A stretch of 64,000 nt of DNA from Epilithonimonas zeae (GTDB lineage: Bacteria > Bacteroidota > Bacteroidia > Flavobacteriales > Weeksellaceae): assembly GCF_023278365.1 (NCBI RefSeq), contig NZ_CP075338.1, positions 558,001 through 622,000 on the forward strand, read 5' to 3'. The notes below the pieces were generated by a model. It was not told where the DNA came from, did no database searches, and worked only from the letters and a program-made list of their open reading frames with translations. The translations under genes were made by a program, and so were the position numbers. Of the stretch, positions 24,930-33,813 are shown piece by piece. How positions within the stretch are numbered: position 1 is the first letter of the stretch; each line of letters starts with the position of its first letter.

Positions 24930-25730
24930 ATGAGCGAGAAATCAGAGATTGTTTATTCCTGTTATCACGAGGTTAGCCGCAAAGGAGAAAATTTTGTTCC
25001 TCAACATACGCTTTCGTTTCAGTTGTCGGGAAGTTTTGCATTGGCCGATGGTAAAGAAACATATCTTGCAAAAGAAGGAGATTTTAATCTTATTCGAAAA
25101 AACCAACTGGTGAAATTTGTGAAATATCCGCCAGAAAATGGTGTTTTTGAAAGTATGAATATCTATTTGAGCGAGGAAAATCTCCGAAATGCCGGAAAAG
25201 AATACAACTTTACTTCGGAGCATTTTGTAGAAACCAAACCGCTTGTTCCCATAATAGTAAATGAGCTTATTAAAAATTTTTTCATCTCTTTGCAAACAAT
25301 GATTGATAGCAATAGCCTTGAAAATAAGTTACTTGTCAATCTGAAAATAAAAGAACTTATTTTAATTTTATTACAGTCTCAGCCTGAGCTCAAAAATATT
25401 CTTTTCGATTTTTCCGAGCCTCATAAAATAGATTTAGTAGCTTTTATGATTCAGAATTACCGTTATAATGTCAATCTTGACCGATTTGCTTATCTCACAG
25501 GTCGCAGTTTGGCGACTTTTAAACGTGATTTTGAAAAGGTTTTTCACACTTCGCCACACAAATGGATTTTACAGAAACGCTTAGATGAAGCTCATTTTTT
25601 AATCAAGGAAAAAGAAAAATCGCCATCTGATATTTATTTAGACCTTGGTTTCGAAGATTTGTCTCATTTTTCCTATACATTCAAAAAACATTTTGGCTAC
25701 AGTCCTACGAGGATAAACGCATTTATATAG
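24930..25730 (+). CDS. AraC-family regulator (partner of the aldehyde dehydrogenase)
   Basis: 266 aa from the ATG at 24930; a TTG at 24879 is in frame, but the sequence before MSEKSEIVYSC looks non-coding. N-terminal cupin-like sensor (VPQHTLSFQLSGSFALADGKETYLAKEGDFNLIRKNQ). C-terminal double HTH: LDRFAYLTGRSLATFKRDFEKVF and PSDIYLDLGFEDLSHFSYTFKKHFGYSPT. It probably binds the GAGCTTTTYTACAAA repeats before the upstream gene. Confidence 0.92.
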   Translation: MSEKSEIVYSCYHEVSRKGENFVPQHTLSFQLSGSFALADGKETYLAKEGDFNLIRKNQLVKFVKYPPENGVFESMNIYLSEENLRNAGKEYNFTSEHFVETKPLVPIIVNELIKNFFISLQTMIDSNSLENKLLVNLKIKELILILLQSQPELKNILFDFSEPHKIDLVAFMIQNYRYNVNLDRFAYLTGRSLATFKRDFEKVFHTSPHKWILQKRLDEAHFLIKEKEKSPSDIYLDLGFEDLSHFSYTFKKHFGYSPTRINAFI

Positions 25731-25820
25731 TTGTCTTTCTAGTTTATTCAATTCTTGCAAAAAACAAATATAAAAAATCAACTTAATTTATAATTCAAGA
25801 CAATTTCGCAACTTTGTTCT

Positions 25821-26717
25821 ATGAAAACCTTCAGCGATCTTACAAATTACAACAAATACCTGAATCTCAAATCTCCTCTGCATCCATTGATGGACAGTAG
25901 GGTCTGCAAACAGGCCATTCCCAATTTTCCGCAGGCGAGTGGTGAAATTCAGGTTAATCTGTTCAAGATTTCGCTGAAGAAAAACTTTACCGGAGATATC
26001 AATTACGGAAACAATAAATATTATACCGAGAACGGATTGATGCTTTTTAGCGAGCCGGGACAGGTCGTTTCCTGGGATAGTCTGACTTTCTGGGACGGTT
26101 ACGCATTTGTTTTCCATCCTGATCTCATCAAGCAAAATCCGGTTGCTGCCAAAATCCATCAGTATAAATATTTCAGTTACGAGATCAATGATGCGTTGTT
26201 TATGACTGCGGAAGAAGAAGAGACTATTACCTGGCTTTTTACAAAAATTCATATGGAGTTGGTGGAAAATAAAGTCAATGCCAATATCAATATTATTCTG
26301 TCCCTGTTAAATGTCGTGCTTTCTTACGCCGATGTCTTTTATGAAAGACAATTCAAAGACAAAGCAATAAAGGCCGTATCAGTATCTTCAAAATTAAAAA
26401 GCTTCCTGCAAAACCATTATAACGATCTATCAAAACCCGTTTCAAATTTTCCTACCGTCTCGTCTGTTGCCGAAGAGCTTAATATGTCTTCTAACTACCT
26501 TACAGACCTTATTCGTGCAGAAACCGGGAAAAGTACCATCAATTATATTCAGGAATTTGTGATTGAGCAGGCCGAAATCTTATTGCTTCAGACCAATATG
26601 AATATCAGCGATGTGGCTTACCAATTAGGTTTTACGAACGTTCCTTATTTCTCCAGATTTTTTAAAAAGATTAAAGGCATTTCTCCTACAGAAGTCAAAA
26701 ATCAGAGAAAAGGATAA
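25821..26717 (+). CDS. AraC-family regulator
   Basis: 298 aa. The N-terminal half has the cupin pattern of the flavobacterial AraC group (FKISLKKNFTGDINYGNNKYYTENGLMLFSEPGQVVSW). C-terminal HTH pair: SVAEELNMSSNYLTDLIRAETGKST and ISDVAYQLGFTNVPYFSRFFKKIKGISPTEVK. It lies directly upstream of the enoyl-CoA hydratase/quinone reductase pair, whose promoter carries 20-nt-spaced direct repeats. Confidence 0.93.
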   Translation: MKTFSDLTNYNKYLNLKSPLHPLMDSRVCKQAIPNFPQASGEIQVNLFKISLKKNFTGDINYGNNKYYTENGLMLFSEPGQVVSWDSLTFWDGYAFVFHPDLIKQNPVAAKIHQYKYFSYEINDALFMTAEEEETITWLFTKIHMELVENKVNANINIILSLLNVVLSYADVFYERQFKDKAIKAVSVSSKLKSFLQNHYNDLSKPVSNFPTVSSVAEELNMSSNYLTDLIRAETGKSTINYIQEFVIEQAEILLLQTNMNISDVAYQLGFTNVPYFSRFFKKIKGISPTEVKNQRKG

Positions 26718-26728
26718 GATATTCCCCG

Positions 26729-26767
26729 ATTTGTGTTAAAAATCCAGCATTTGTGCAATTAATTTTG
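26729..26767 (+). promoter_or_regulatory. AraC-type direct repeats and -7 element of the hydratase operon
   Basis: ATTTGTGTTA (from 26729) and ATTTGTGCAA (from 26749) are direct repeats 20 nt apart, directly followed by TAATTTTG (26760-26767). Confidence 0.55.
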
Positions 26768-26818
26768 AACAGACAAAAAAGTTATGTCTTAAGATTTACA
26801 TCAATTAAAAGTATTATT

Positions 26819-27622
26819 ATGATTTTTACAACACAAAAAATAACCGAAAGCTATTGGAAAGTAGCTATTAATCATCCTCCGGTAAACGTATTCGACCCTG
26901 AATTTTCGGTTCAGTTAAGGACGTTAATGGATGAATTGGAAGCCAACGAAACTTTGAAAGTAGTGGTTTTTGAAAGTTCTAATCCAGAATTTTATGTCGC
27001 TCACGCAGAATTGGTTAATATTTTTGATTTTCCGAAAGGTGAGGGAAAAACAGGGCTTTCAAAATCTTGGCCCGATGTTGCTAAACGCCTTGAACAGGCT
27101 CCGTTTGTAAGCATTGCGTCGATCAGAGGAAGAGCGAGAGGGTTGGGAAGCGAGTTTATTCAGGCTTTCGATATGCGTTTTGCAAGCAAGGAAAAAGCCG
27201 TTTTTGCACAACCCGAAATCGGAATCGGTTCTTTTCCAGGTGGCGGCGGACTGGAACGTCTCCATTTATTGACAGGAAAGGCAAGGGCTCTGGAAATTAT
27301 TTTGAGCGGTGACGATTACGACGCCCAAACTGCTACTGATTATGGTTGGATTAACCGTGCATTTCCGGATAATGAGCTGGATGCATTCGTAGAAAATTTA
27401 GCCAAAAGAATCGACTCATTTGATTTGAAAATCATCAGGAAAATAAAGGCAACGATGAACGAAAGGGTAATTATTCCAAAAAATGAACACATTATGGAAA
27501 CGCAGATAGCCTTCTTCGCATCATTAACAGAACCCGAAGCAAGAACCAGAATTAAAAAACTGTTAGACCAGGGATTACAGACCTATGGCGATGTTGAACT
27601 TAATCTTGGAAAATATTTATAG
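26819..27622 (+). CDS. Enoyl-CoA hydratase/isomerase (crotonase) family protein
   Basis: 267 aa from the ATG at 26819; a GTG at 26753 lies upstream of the inferred promoter. Crotonase landmarks are INHPPVNVFDPEF, the first oxyanion segment NPEFYVAHAEL (the family norm is FSAGADL, so this is atypical), the second segment RGRARGLGSEF and PEIGIGSFPGGGGLERL. The catalytic Glu positions are partly unusual, so the reaction may not be ordinary hydration. It starts 102 nt after an AraC gene and ends 5 nt before a quinone-reductase-type gene. Confidence 0.88.
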   Translation: MIFTTQKITESYWKVAINHPPVNVFDPEFSVQLRTLMDELEANETLKVVVFESSNPEFYVAHAELVNIFDFPKGEGKTGLSKSWPDVAKRLEQAPFVSIASIRGRARGLGSEFIQAFDMRFASKEKAVFAQPEIGIGSFPGGGGLERLHLLTGKARALEIILSGDDYDAQTATDYGWINRAFPDNELDAFVENLAKRIDSFDLKIIRKIKATMNERVIIPKNEHIMETQIAFFASLTEPEARTRIKKLLDQGLQTYGDVELNLGKYL

Positions 27623-27627
27623 TCAAA

Positions 27628-28566
27628 ATGAAAGCAATCATTTTAAAATCTCCCGGAGATGTTGACCAATTGGAATATACAGAACTTCCGATTCCCGAGA
27701 TTAGTACAGATGAAGTTTTGATAAAAGTAAAAGCCATCAGTATCAATCCTGTAGATGCAAAGACCAGAAAAGGAGAAGGGATGTATGGTCTGATGAAAAA
27801 AGATAACCCTTTTATTTTGGGATGGGATATTTCGGGTATTGTGGAGAAAAGCAACAGCTCAGATTTTAAGGTCGGAGATGAGGTTTTTGGGATGGTCAAT
27901 TTTCCCGGAAATGGCAATGCTTATTCAGAATATGTTGCTGCTTCGACTTCTCAACTGGCTATCAAACCTCAAAATATTTCCTTCGAAGAAGCTGCTGTGT
28001 CAACTTTAGCAGCTTTAACGTCTTGGCAGGCATTGGTCGTTAATGGGAAAGTTCAGAAAGGGCAAAATATACTCATTCACGCTGCTTCCGGTGGAGTTGG
28101 TCATTTTGCAGTACAGTTGGCAAAATATTTGGGAGCGACAGTTACCGGAACTTCGTCTGAAAAAAATAGGGATTTTGTATTGAGTTTAGGAGTAGATCAT
28201 TACATCGATTATCATACTTATAACTGGTCTGAACAGAAACCCGGATATGATTTTGTTTTGGATACTGTTGGCGGAAATAATATCGATAATTCTATTGAGG
28301 TTACGAAATCCGGCGGAACTATCATCAGTATTCCCTCTGGTTTGAATGAAGAAATTACAGAAAAGGCTAAATCAAAGGGTATAAATGGCTATTTCATTTT
28401 GGTAAAATCCAACGGTGAACATATGAAGGAATTGGCATTTCTTTTAGAAACGGGAGCTATTAAACCACATATTTCTAAAATATTTTCTTTTAACGAAATG
28501 AGAGAAGCACACCTTCAACTGGAGTCGGGCAGGACAGTTGGTAAAGTGGTTGTGGTTATTCCTTAA
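27628..28566 (+). CDS. NADP-dependent quinone oxidoreductase (medium-chain dehydrogenase family)
   Basis: 312 aa. The GroES-like N-terminal half has NPVDAKTRKGEG and GWDISGIVE. The Rossmann half has the HAASGGVGHFAVQLAKYLGA dinucleotide motif and ends with AHLQLESGRTVGKVVV. The zinc ligands of alcohol dehydrogenases are absent, as in zeta-crystallin/quinone reductases. It would reduce quinones or alkenals. It is in an operon with the crotonase and is ended by the hairpin at 28600-28629. Confidence 0.94.
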   Translation: MKAIILKSPGDVDQLEYTELPIPEISTDEVLIKVKAISINPVDAKTRKGEGMYGLMKKDNPFILGWDISGIVEKSNSSDFKVGDEVFGMVNFPGNGNAYSEYVAASTSQLAIKPQNISFEEAAVSTLAALTSWQALVVNGKVQKGQNILIHAASGGVGHFAVQLAKYLGATVTGTSSEKNRDFVLSLGVDHYIDYHTYNWSEQKPGYDFVLDTVGGNNIDNSIEVTKSGGTIISIPSGLNEEITEKAKSKGINGYFILVKSNGEHMKELAFLLETGAIKPHISKIFSFNEMREAHLQLESGRTVGKVVVVIP

Positions 28567-28599
28567 ATAAATTATGTGTTTATCAAAGGACAACTAAAA

Positions 28600-28629
28600 A
28601 TGGCGCCAATTAACATCAGTTGGCGCCAT
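28600..28629. terminator. Bidirectional terminator between convergent genes
   Basis: ATGGCGCCAA (28600-28609) and TTGGCGCCAT (28620-28629) form a perfect 10-bp stem with a 10-nt loop. A-rich sequence precedes it and T-rich sequence follows, so it can serve both the quinone reductase and the MFS gene. Confidence 0.85.
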
Positions 28630-28698
28630 CTTTAGTTTTAATTCAATTAAAGAAGTATCCAAAAAGTTTTATAATTTTATTTGAATGAACAGCGAGAA

Positions 28699-29869
28699 TT
28701 ATATTTCTTTAAGAGAATTTCTATCTAAATAAGCACGCCAGACGATCACCAAAACTGCCAGCACACCAAATATAACTCCCACCCAAGGTGTTATGGATAT
28801 TCCATTTTGTGAAATGAAAAAACCACCAACAGATGTTCCTAATGAAACGCCCAAGTTTCCAAATGACGTTTGTATACTATTGGCAAATTCTTTGGCGTCT
28901 GGTGCTGCTGAGATCATATATCCAACACCTATAAGGAAACAAGGCCCATACATAATTCCCCAGAAAGCAGTAACCAAGGCCACATTTAGAAATGAATGAT
29001 CTGTGTATTGAAATGCAAAAGGCACGACAAATACACCTGCAATAAAAACCAGCGTCGTCCAGAACATATTCTTTCCTAGTAATTTACCCGCTACATAATT
29101 TGAAAGTACACCCATTGCACCGAATAACAGCAGTAAAAGGCTTATTTCTCGTTCGCTCATTCGTTTTTCTTTCCCCAAATAATCTGCAAAATAACTGTAG
29201 GAGCAAAACCAGGCAGTTATTAATAATAGATTCAGAAGTGTTCCTGAGATAAATCTTGGTCGAGTCAATATGGATAGTTGACTTCTAAACGAAGCTGGTC
29301 GTTCGTTGGGCATAGAAGGAAGATTTTTGAATATAATTAATATCGTAAGTAGTAGTATAAGTCCATGAATCACATAAGTAATCTGCCAGGAGTATAAGCT
29401 TGCTAAATAGGTGCTCACAGGGATAAGTGTAACCTGAGCAATCGCAATTCCTCCAATAATGATAGAAGTTAGGTGCATCTGATCTTTTTGAGAAGTTCCC
29501 TTTACAGCTGCAGCGATAGCCATAGAAAAAAAATGCGGGATGAAGTAGAGTAGGAAGTATTCTAAGGATCATCAAAATCCAGAACGGATGACTGAAGATG
29601 GAAAAGAAATTCGATATGAAAAATAATCCCATTGCCCACAGCATTATTTTTTTCTTATCAAATTTAGAAGCAAACAATACCGTGAAAGGTCCTGTAATGG
29701 CAATGAATAAAGCAAAAGCACTCAGAAGATATCCGGCGGTCGCAATATTGATATGGTAGTATTCTGCTATCTGTGGCAAGATAACAATGATCCCGAATTC
29801 TGTGCTGATAATCCCAACAACGCCTAAGCATCCTATGTAGGCTATCTTTTTATTTAAGTTTGTTTTCAT
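28699..29869 (-). pseudogene. MFS transporter interrupted by a frameshift
   Basis: Two overlapping minus-strand reading frames together form one 12-TM drug:H+ antiporter-type permease of about 390 aa. The N-terminal part is 29869 to about 29530 (MKTNLNKKIAYIGCLGVVG... to LRILPTLLHPAFF). The C-terminal part continues from about 29525 to 28699 (SMAIAAAVKGTSQKDQ...). The break is at eight T on the coding strand (forward A-run 29526-29533); seven would restore the frame. The promoter carries a TetR-type operator shared with the neighbouring TetR gene. It is either a true loss, a phase-variable tract or a sequencing indel. Confidence 0.85.
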
Positions 29870-29872
29870 AAT

Positions 29873-29886
29873 AAACTGAACGGTTT
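29873..29886. promoter_or_regulatory. TetR-type operator before the MFS gene
   Basis: AAACTGAACGGTTT, partial palindrome 4 nt from the MFS start codon. It differs in two central bases from AAACTGTTCGGTTT before the TetR gene. Confidence 0.7.
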
Positions 29887-29967
29887 AAAATAGGGTAAAA
29901 AAAATATATGGTTATCAATTAAAGTATTGCAAGTTGTAATACTTCTTAGATATTGAAGTATGTGTAC

Positions 29968-30549
29968 TTACTGACTGATAAACTGAATCATTAGATTGAT
30001 CATTGCTTCTACTTGCGCCTTATCTTTATATAAAACATAATTCTTAAGCAGGGTTGTAGATGAGCTTGCAAAAAAAGCGGCAGTAGTTTCTGCATTCAAT
30101 TCTTTTCTTAATAATTTCTGCTGTATACCACGCTGTAAAATAGCGAGATAAACCTGTTCAATTTTTTTCTCGTTTGCGACAAGCATCTGATTTATCTCTT
30201 TATCTACAAAGGCAATTTCAAAGATCATTCTTACGGCCAGACAAATTTTATTATCCTGAATACTTTGCTCCACCGAGAGTTTCAGGACTTTTATCAAATC
30301 TTCTAACGCATTGTTACCATTATCCTGAAGAAAAGCCTGATAATCTATGAGTCTTGACTTCTGATATTTGTCGAGGCATTTGAGCAACAGTTCTTTTTTA
30401 TCGCCATAGGTAGGATAAATACTGCTTCTGTTGATCTTCATATGGTTTTCAAGATCACTGAGTGATGTTACGTGATAGCCCTGTTCCCAGAACAGATTTA
30501 CTGCTACATCAAGTTTTTCTTCGTATTCAAATTCTTTTTTTCTTGCCAT
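29968..30549 (-). CDS. TetR/AcrR-family repressor
   Basis: 193 aa from the ATG at 30549 ([13 protein letters not shown]); the upstream in-frame ATG at 30567 leaves no room for the operator. [40 protein letters not shown]. The C-terminal ligand domain is AefR-like (EQGYHVT and IRGIQQ patterns). It is next to the MFS gene with matching operators before both, so it probably represses itself and the exporter. Confidence 0.92.
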   Translation of the reverse strand: MARKKEFEYEEKLDVAVNLFWEQGYHVTSLSDLENHMKINRSSIYPTYGDKKELLLKCLDKYQKSRLIDYQAFLQDNGNNALEDLIKVLKLSVEQSIQDNKICLAVRMIFEIAFVDKEINQMLVANEKKIEQVYLAILQRGIQQKLLRKELNAETTAAFFASSSTTLLKNYVLYKDKAQVEAMINLMIQFISQ

Positions 30550-30571
30550 AATGGTGCAAATATACAATTTT

Positions 30572-30585
30572 AAACTGTTCGGTTT
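30572..30585. promoter_or_regulatory. TetR-type operator before the TetR gene
   Basis: AAACTGTTCGGTTT, flanked by T and A (TAAAC...GTTTA), 23 nt upstream of the TetR ATG. Confidence 0.7.
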
Positions 30586-30899
30586 ATAATTTTTATTTAA
30601 ATAATATTGACTGTGCTATATTTATTTCCATAATTAATTACTGTTACTCTTTAGCCACTCAACTTTTTGTGATGATTGATGTTCTTTAATTAGAATGTTG
30701 TACTACAGCAACTTTCCAAAAAACAGATAGTTTGATGTATGGAGGTAATATTTTTGTGGGTTGTACCCTTTTGATATGGGAGATTGGGGATTAAATATTT
30801 AAAGATTACTTGAAAAAAATAAAGTATCTATTCGGGTACAATCGAATTGGAGTCCTTAGAAGAACAGCTATTTTTTATGTAATTTTGTTAAAATTGTAA
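30586..30899. other. AT-rich intergenic region with a possible -7 element
   Basis: No gene seen. TAATTTTG at 30880-30887 is a probable -7 element for the Crp/Fnr gene starting at 30900, which would then have a very short leader. Short inverted repeats (GTTG...CAAC near 30699, GGGTTGTACCC near 30758) are present. Confidence 0.5.
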
Positions 30900-31466
30900 A
30901 TGATCCAGAGCTTTTTCCAAAATTTTAATATATTCTCAGAACAGGAAATCAAACATTTATTAGATTGTTTTGAAATCAGGAATATGTCTAAAAATGATAT
31001 TTTCGTTCGAGAAGGTGAAAGTTGTAAGGAAATAGCTTTTATACAATCGGGAATATTTCGTTCTTACTACAATTCAGATGATGGTAAAGAAAGTACTTTC
31101 TGTTTCAGGTTTCCTAACGAGCTTTTAGCTTCGTATTCTTCATTTATATCAGGTCAACCCAGTGTAGAGACGATGCAGGCTATTTCAAATGCTGAACTTT
31201 TAATTTTAAAGAAATCTAAAATAGAAGAACTCGCTCAAAGCAATCAAAACTGGATAAAGTTTCTGAAAGTTATCGCAGAACAGGAATATCTTGAACTTGA
31301 AAAACGTTTTTTCCAGTTCCAGAGGGAAAATGCTGCGCAGCGTTATAAAAAATTAATAGAAAATCAGCCGGATTATGTGCAGAATATTCCTTTGCAATAT
31401 TTAGCCTCATATTTAGGTATTACTCAAAGGCATCTCAGCCGGATAAGAAAGGAAATCTCTTTTTAG
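30900..31466 (+). CDS. Crp/Fnr-family regulator
   Basis: 188 aa. The sensor beta-roll includes VREGESCKEIAFIQSGIFRSYYNSDDGKESTFCF. The compact C-terminal HTH is NIPLQYLASYLGITQRHLSRIRKEI. It ends just before the inferred promoter of the saccharopine-dehydrogenase-like gene; a dyad GACATTTGTC overlaps its stop codon at the class II position, so that gene is its likely target. Confidence 0.93.
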   Translation: MIQSFFQNFNIFSEQEIKHLLDCFEIRNMSKNDIFVREGESCKEIAFIQSGIFRSYYNSDDGKESTFCFRFPNELLASYSSFISGQPSVETMQAISNAELLILKKSKIEELAQSNQNWIKFLKVIAEQEYLELEKRFFQFQRENAAQRYKKLIENQPDYVQNIPLQYLASYLGITQRHLSRIRKEISF

Positions 31467-31507
31467 ACATTTGTCCTGTTGTAGCAATTGGCGACTCTAT
31501 AGTTTTG
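31464..31507 (+). promoter_or_regulatory. Class II Crp-like site and -7 element of the reductase operon
   Basis: TAGACATTTGTCCT (31464-31477; core dyad GACA-TT-TGTC) begins 36 nt before TAGTTTTG (31500-31507). The central CATTTG is shared with the sites at 33187 and 33814. Confidence 0.6.
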
Positions 31508-31518
31508 TAAAAAAAATT

Positions 31519-32545
31519 ATGGAATCAAACATCTTAATAGTCGGAGGAAACGGAATGGTCGGTAGAACTATTGCCCGTATTTTAAAAACAAGAAATCCTC
31601 ATTACAACATCTTTATCGGTGGCAGGAAAAAGGGTAAAACAGAAAATGATTTAATTATTGATGTTACAAAACCTCAGACATTTCAGGCTATTCTGGATAA
31701 AAAAATAAATGTAATCATTCTATCTGTTAACGACAAAGAAGACAATGTTCTAAGTTTTGCCATAAAAAATCAGATTGATTATATTGATATAACAAAACCT
31801 ACACCTGATTTGACAAAAGCCTATGGTTTGGCTAAAAAACAAAGCATTAACAGTAGAATAGTTTTCAGTTCCGGCTGGATGGGCGGCATTGTCGGAGGTT
31901 TAATTTCCTCATTTTCTATAAAAATGAAAGATATTCAGTCGGTTGAGCTTTTCGTATATTATTCTGTGAAAGACCTTGCCGGAGAAAGTTCTGCCCATTT
32001 TATGGCGGAAAATGTAGCGAAACCTTTTGTAAATTATAAAAACAACCAGCCTGTTTCCATTAAACATTTTTTGAATTCTGAAACGTTTGATTTTTCTTTC
32101 GGGATCGGGAAGAGGCAGGCTTACAATTTTGATGTTCCTGATTTATACATTTTAAATAAAATTGAAAATATTCCTGATGTAAGTGTTAAAATGACCTATA
32201 ATTCAAAGTTTATCACCTGGCTTTTAGGAGCTTTTCAGAAAATCAGATTGTATAATATTTTATCTTTAAAGGAAAGGAAAATGGTTTTTTGGATCCAGTG
32301 GAAATGGTGATCAATCGGTATTTGAAATCATTATAAAATCTAATAATCAATATAAAAAAATTAGCTTGCAGAGTCTGAAAGGACAGGCAGAATTAACTGC
32401 TTTGTCAGCTGTTTTGCATACCGAGCAACTTTTTAATAATGAGTATGAAAACAAGATTTATTTTAGTCATCAACTCTATCAAGGTTCAACTCTCTTAGAA
32501 TTGCTTAAATCCTATGAATCTATAAATATAAAAGTAGCTGAATGA
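31519..32545 (+). pseudogene. Saccharopine-dehydrogenase-like NAD(P)-binding protein, frameshifted
   Basis: The start at the ATG 31519 gives MESNILIVGGNGMVGRTIARIL, a Rossmann GxGxxG motif, and the body matches saccharopine-dehydrogenase NADP-binding-domain reductases. The frame runs into a stop at 32310, but the +2 frame continues without a break as FGSSGNGDQSVFEIII... to a TGA at 32543-32545 that overlaps the next ATG. The break is at six T (32285-32290); five would give a 341-aa protein. The neat ATGA overlap shows that the full-length frame is ancestral. Loss of function or a sequencing indel are both possible. Confidence 0.85.
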
Positions 32546-33120
32546 AAAAAATATTGATCGTCAATGGTCATCCAAATAAAGATTCATTCAATTTTGGAAT
32601 TACTGAATCTTACAAAGAAGGAGCTCTTAAATCCGGAGCTGAGGTAAGAGAAATTGTTATCGCAGACTTAAATTTCAATCCTAATCTTCAGTTTGGATAT
32701 CAGAAAAGAATGGAACTGGAACCTGATCTTGTTGAATCTTGGGAAAAAATTCTTTGGGCTGATCATCTGGTGTGGATTCATCCTGTTTGGTGGGGCGGTT
32801 TACCGGCGATTACAAAAGGATTTATTGATAGATTATTTTTACCAGGATTTGCCTTTAAGTACAGAGAAAATTCTGTTTGGTGGGATAAACTTTTAAAAGG
32901 TAAAACGGCACACATTATTACAACATTGGATCAGCCGGGATGGTATTACAGACTGTTTTATGGAAGACCGAGTGTGAATCAGCTCAGGAAATCGATCTTA
33001 CAATTTTGCGGGATAAAACCGGTGAAAGTTAGCTATATCGGAATTATAAAAACCTCTGATGAGAATCAACGGAAAATTTGGCTTGATAAGGTTAGATTAC
33101 TTGGAATTAAACAAAAATAA
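32542..33120 (+). CDS. NAD(P)H-dependent quinone reductase, flavodoxin-fold (KefF/MdaB type)
   Basis: 192 aa. FMN-binding loop VNGHPNKDSFNFGITESYK, then WADHLVWIHPVWWGGLPAITKGFIDR, the NAD(P)H quinone-reductase signature, and TTLDQPGWYYRLFYGRPS. It catalyses two-electron reduction of quinones in the cytoplasm. Its ATG overlaps the stop of the frameshifted reductase by 4 nt, implying translational coupling with the upstream gene, so the frameshift may lower its expression. Confidence 0.93.
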   Translation: MKKILIVNGHPNKDSFNFGITESYKEGALKSGAEVREIVIADLNFNPNLQFGYQKRMELEPDLVESWEKILWADHLVWIHPVWWGGLPAITKGFIDRLFLPGFAFKYRENSVWWDKLLKGKTAHIITTLDQPGWYYRLFYGRPSVNQLRKSILQFCGIKPVKVSYIGIIKTSDENQRKIWLDKVRLLGIKQK

Positions 33121-33186
33121 TTTAAATGTCAGTTCATAAGTCATAGAAAAGAATGAACTCATTTAAGGATTGTTAATCTACATTTT

Positions 33187-33230
33187 TTACCATTTGGTAA
33201 TTGATGTCTTTAAGCCGTTCAGTATCTTTA
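33187..33230 (+). promoter_or_regulatory. Class II Crp-like palindrome and -7 element of the 33235 Crp gene
   Basis: TTACCATTTGGTAA (33187-33200) has perfect 6-2-6 arms and begins 36 nt before TATCTTTA (33223-33230). This leaves only 4 nt to the ATG, so the mRNA may be leaderless or almost so. Confidence 0.7.
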
Positions 33231-33234
33231 TAGA

Positions 33235-33804
33235 ATGGAAGCGCTAATAAATCTTATTCTGCAATTTGGTGACCTGAATAAGCAACAAATCGAGTTTGTG
33301 GTAAGTAAGGTGGAAATGCTCGAATTGAAAAAAAACGATTACCTGTCCGAAGCTGGAAAGGTCCCGCGTTACGTGGCTTTCGTGTTGGAAGGTGTGTTCC
33401 GCTTTTGCTATTATAACAACAGGAGTGAAGAGATAACCAATTATTTTGTGGACGAAGGCAATTTTGTAGTCGACAACGGAAAGTTCGAATCGCAGATTGC
33501 CGCCTCAGAATATGTTCAGGCTGTTACAGATTGCAAAGTGCTGGTGTTCAATAAAAAAGATTGGGATGAAATTTCAGACACTATTGTAGGCTGGGAAATG
33601 ATGAAAGCAAAGATGGTGAAAAAATGCCTTACCCTCGCGATGGAGCGTCGCAGCCCGTTGGTTTCAGAAGATGCCACGACACGTTATCTCTCATTCATTG
33701 ATGCGTTTCCTAATCTTATCAACCGCATTCCGCTTTCCTATGTTGCCTCGTATCTTGGTGTTACCCAGCAATCGCTAAGTCGTATACGTCGTAATATCCG
33801 TTAA
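33235..33804 (+). CDS. Crp/Fnr-family regulator
   Basis: 189 aa. Sensor part: YLSEAGKVPRYVAFVLEGVFRFCYYNNRSEEITNYF. HTH: RIPLSYVASYLGVTQQSLSRIRRNI. The GC content of this gene and the next looks a little higher than that of its neighbours. The TTACCA-N2-TGGTAA palindrome occurs before this gene and, with one mismatch, before the adjacent SDR gene, so positive autoregulation together with SDR activation is the simplest reading. Confidence 0.93.
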   Translation: MEALINLILQFGDLNKQQIEFVVSKVEMLELKKNDYLSEAGKVPRYVAFVLEGVFRFCYYNNRSEEITNYFVDEGNFVVDNGKFESQIAASEYVQAVTDCKVLVFNKKDWDEISDTIVGWEMMKAKMVKKCLTLAMERRSPLVSEDATTRYLSFIDAFPNLINRIPLSYVASYLGVTQQSLSRIRRNIR

Positions 33805-33813
33805 CAATGCTTT

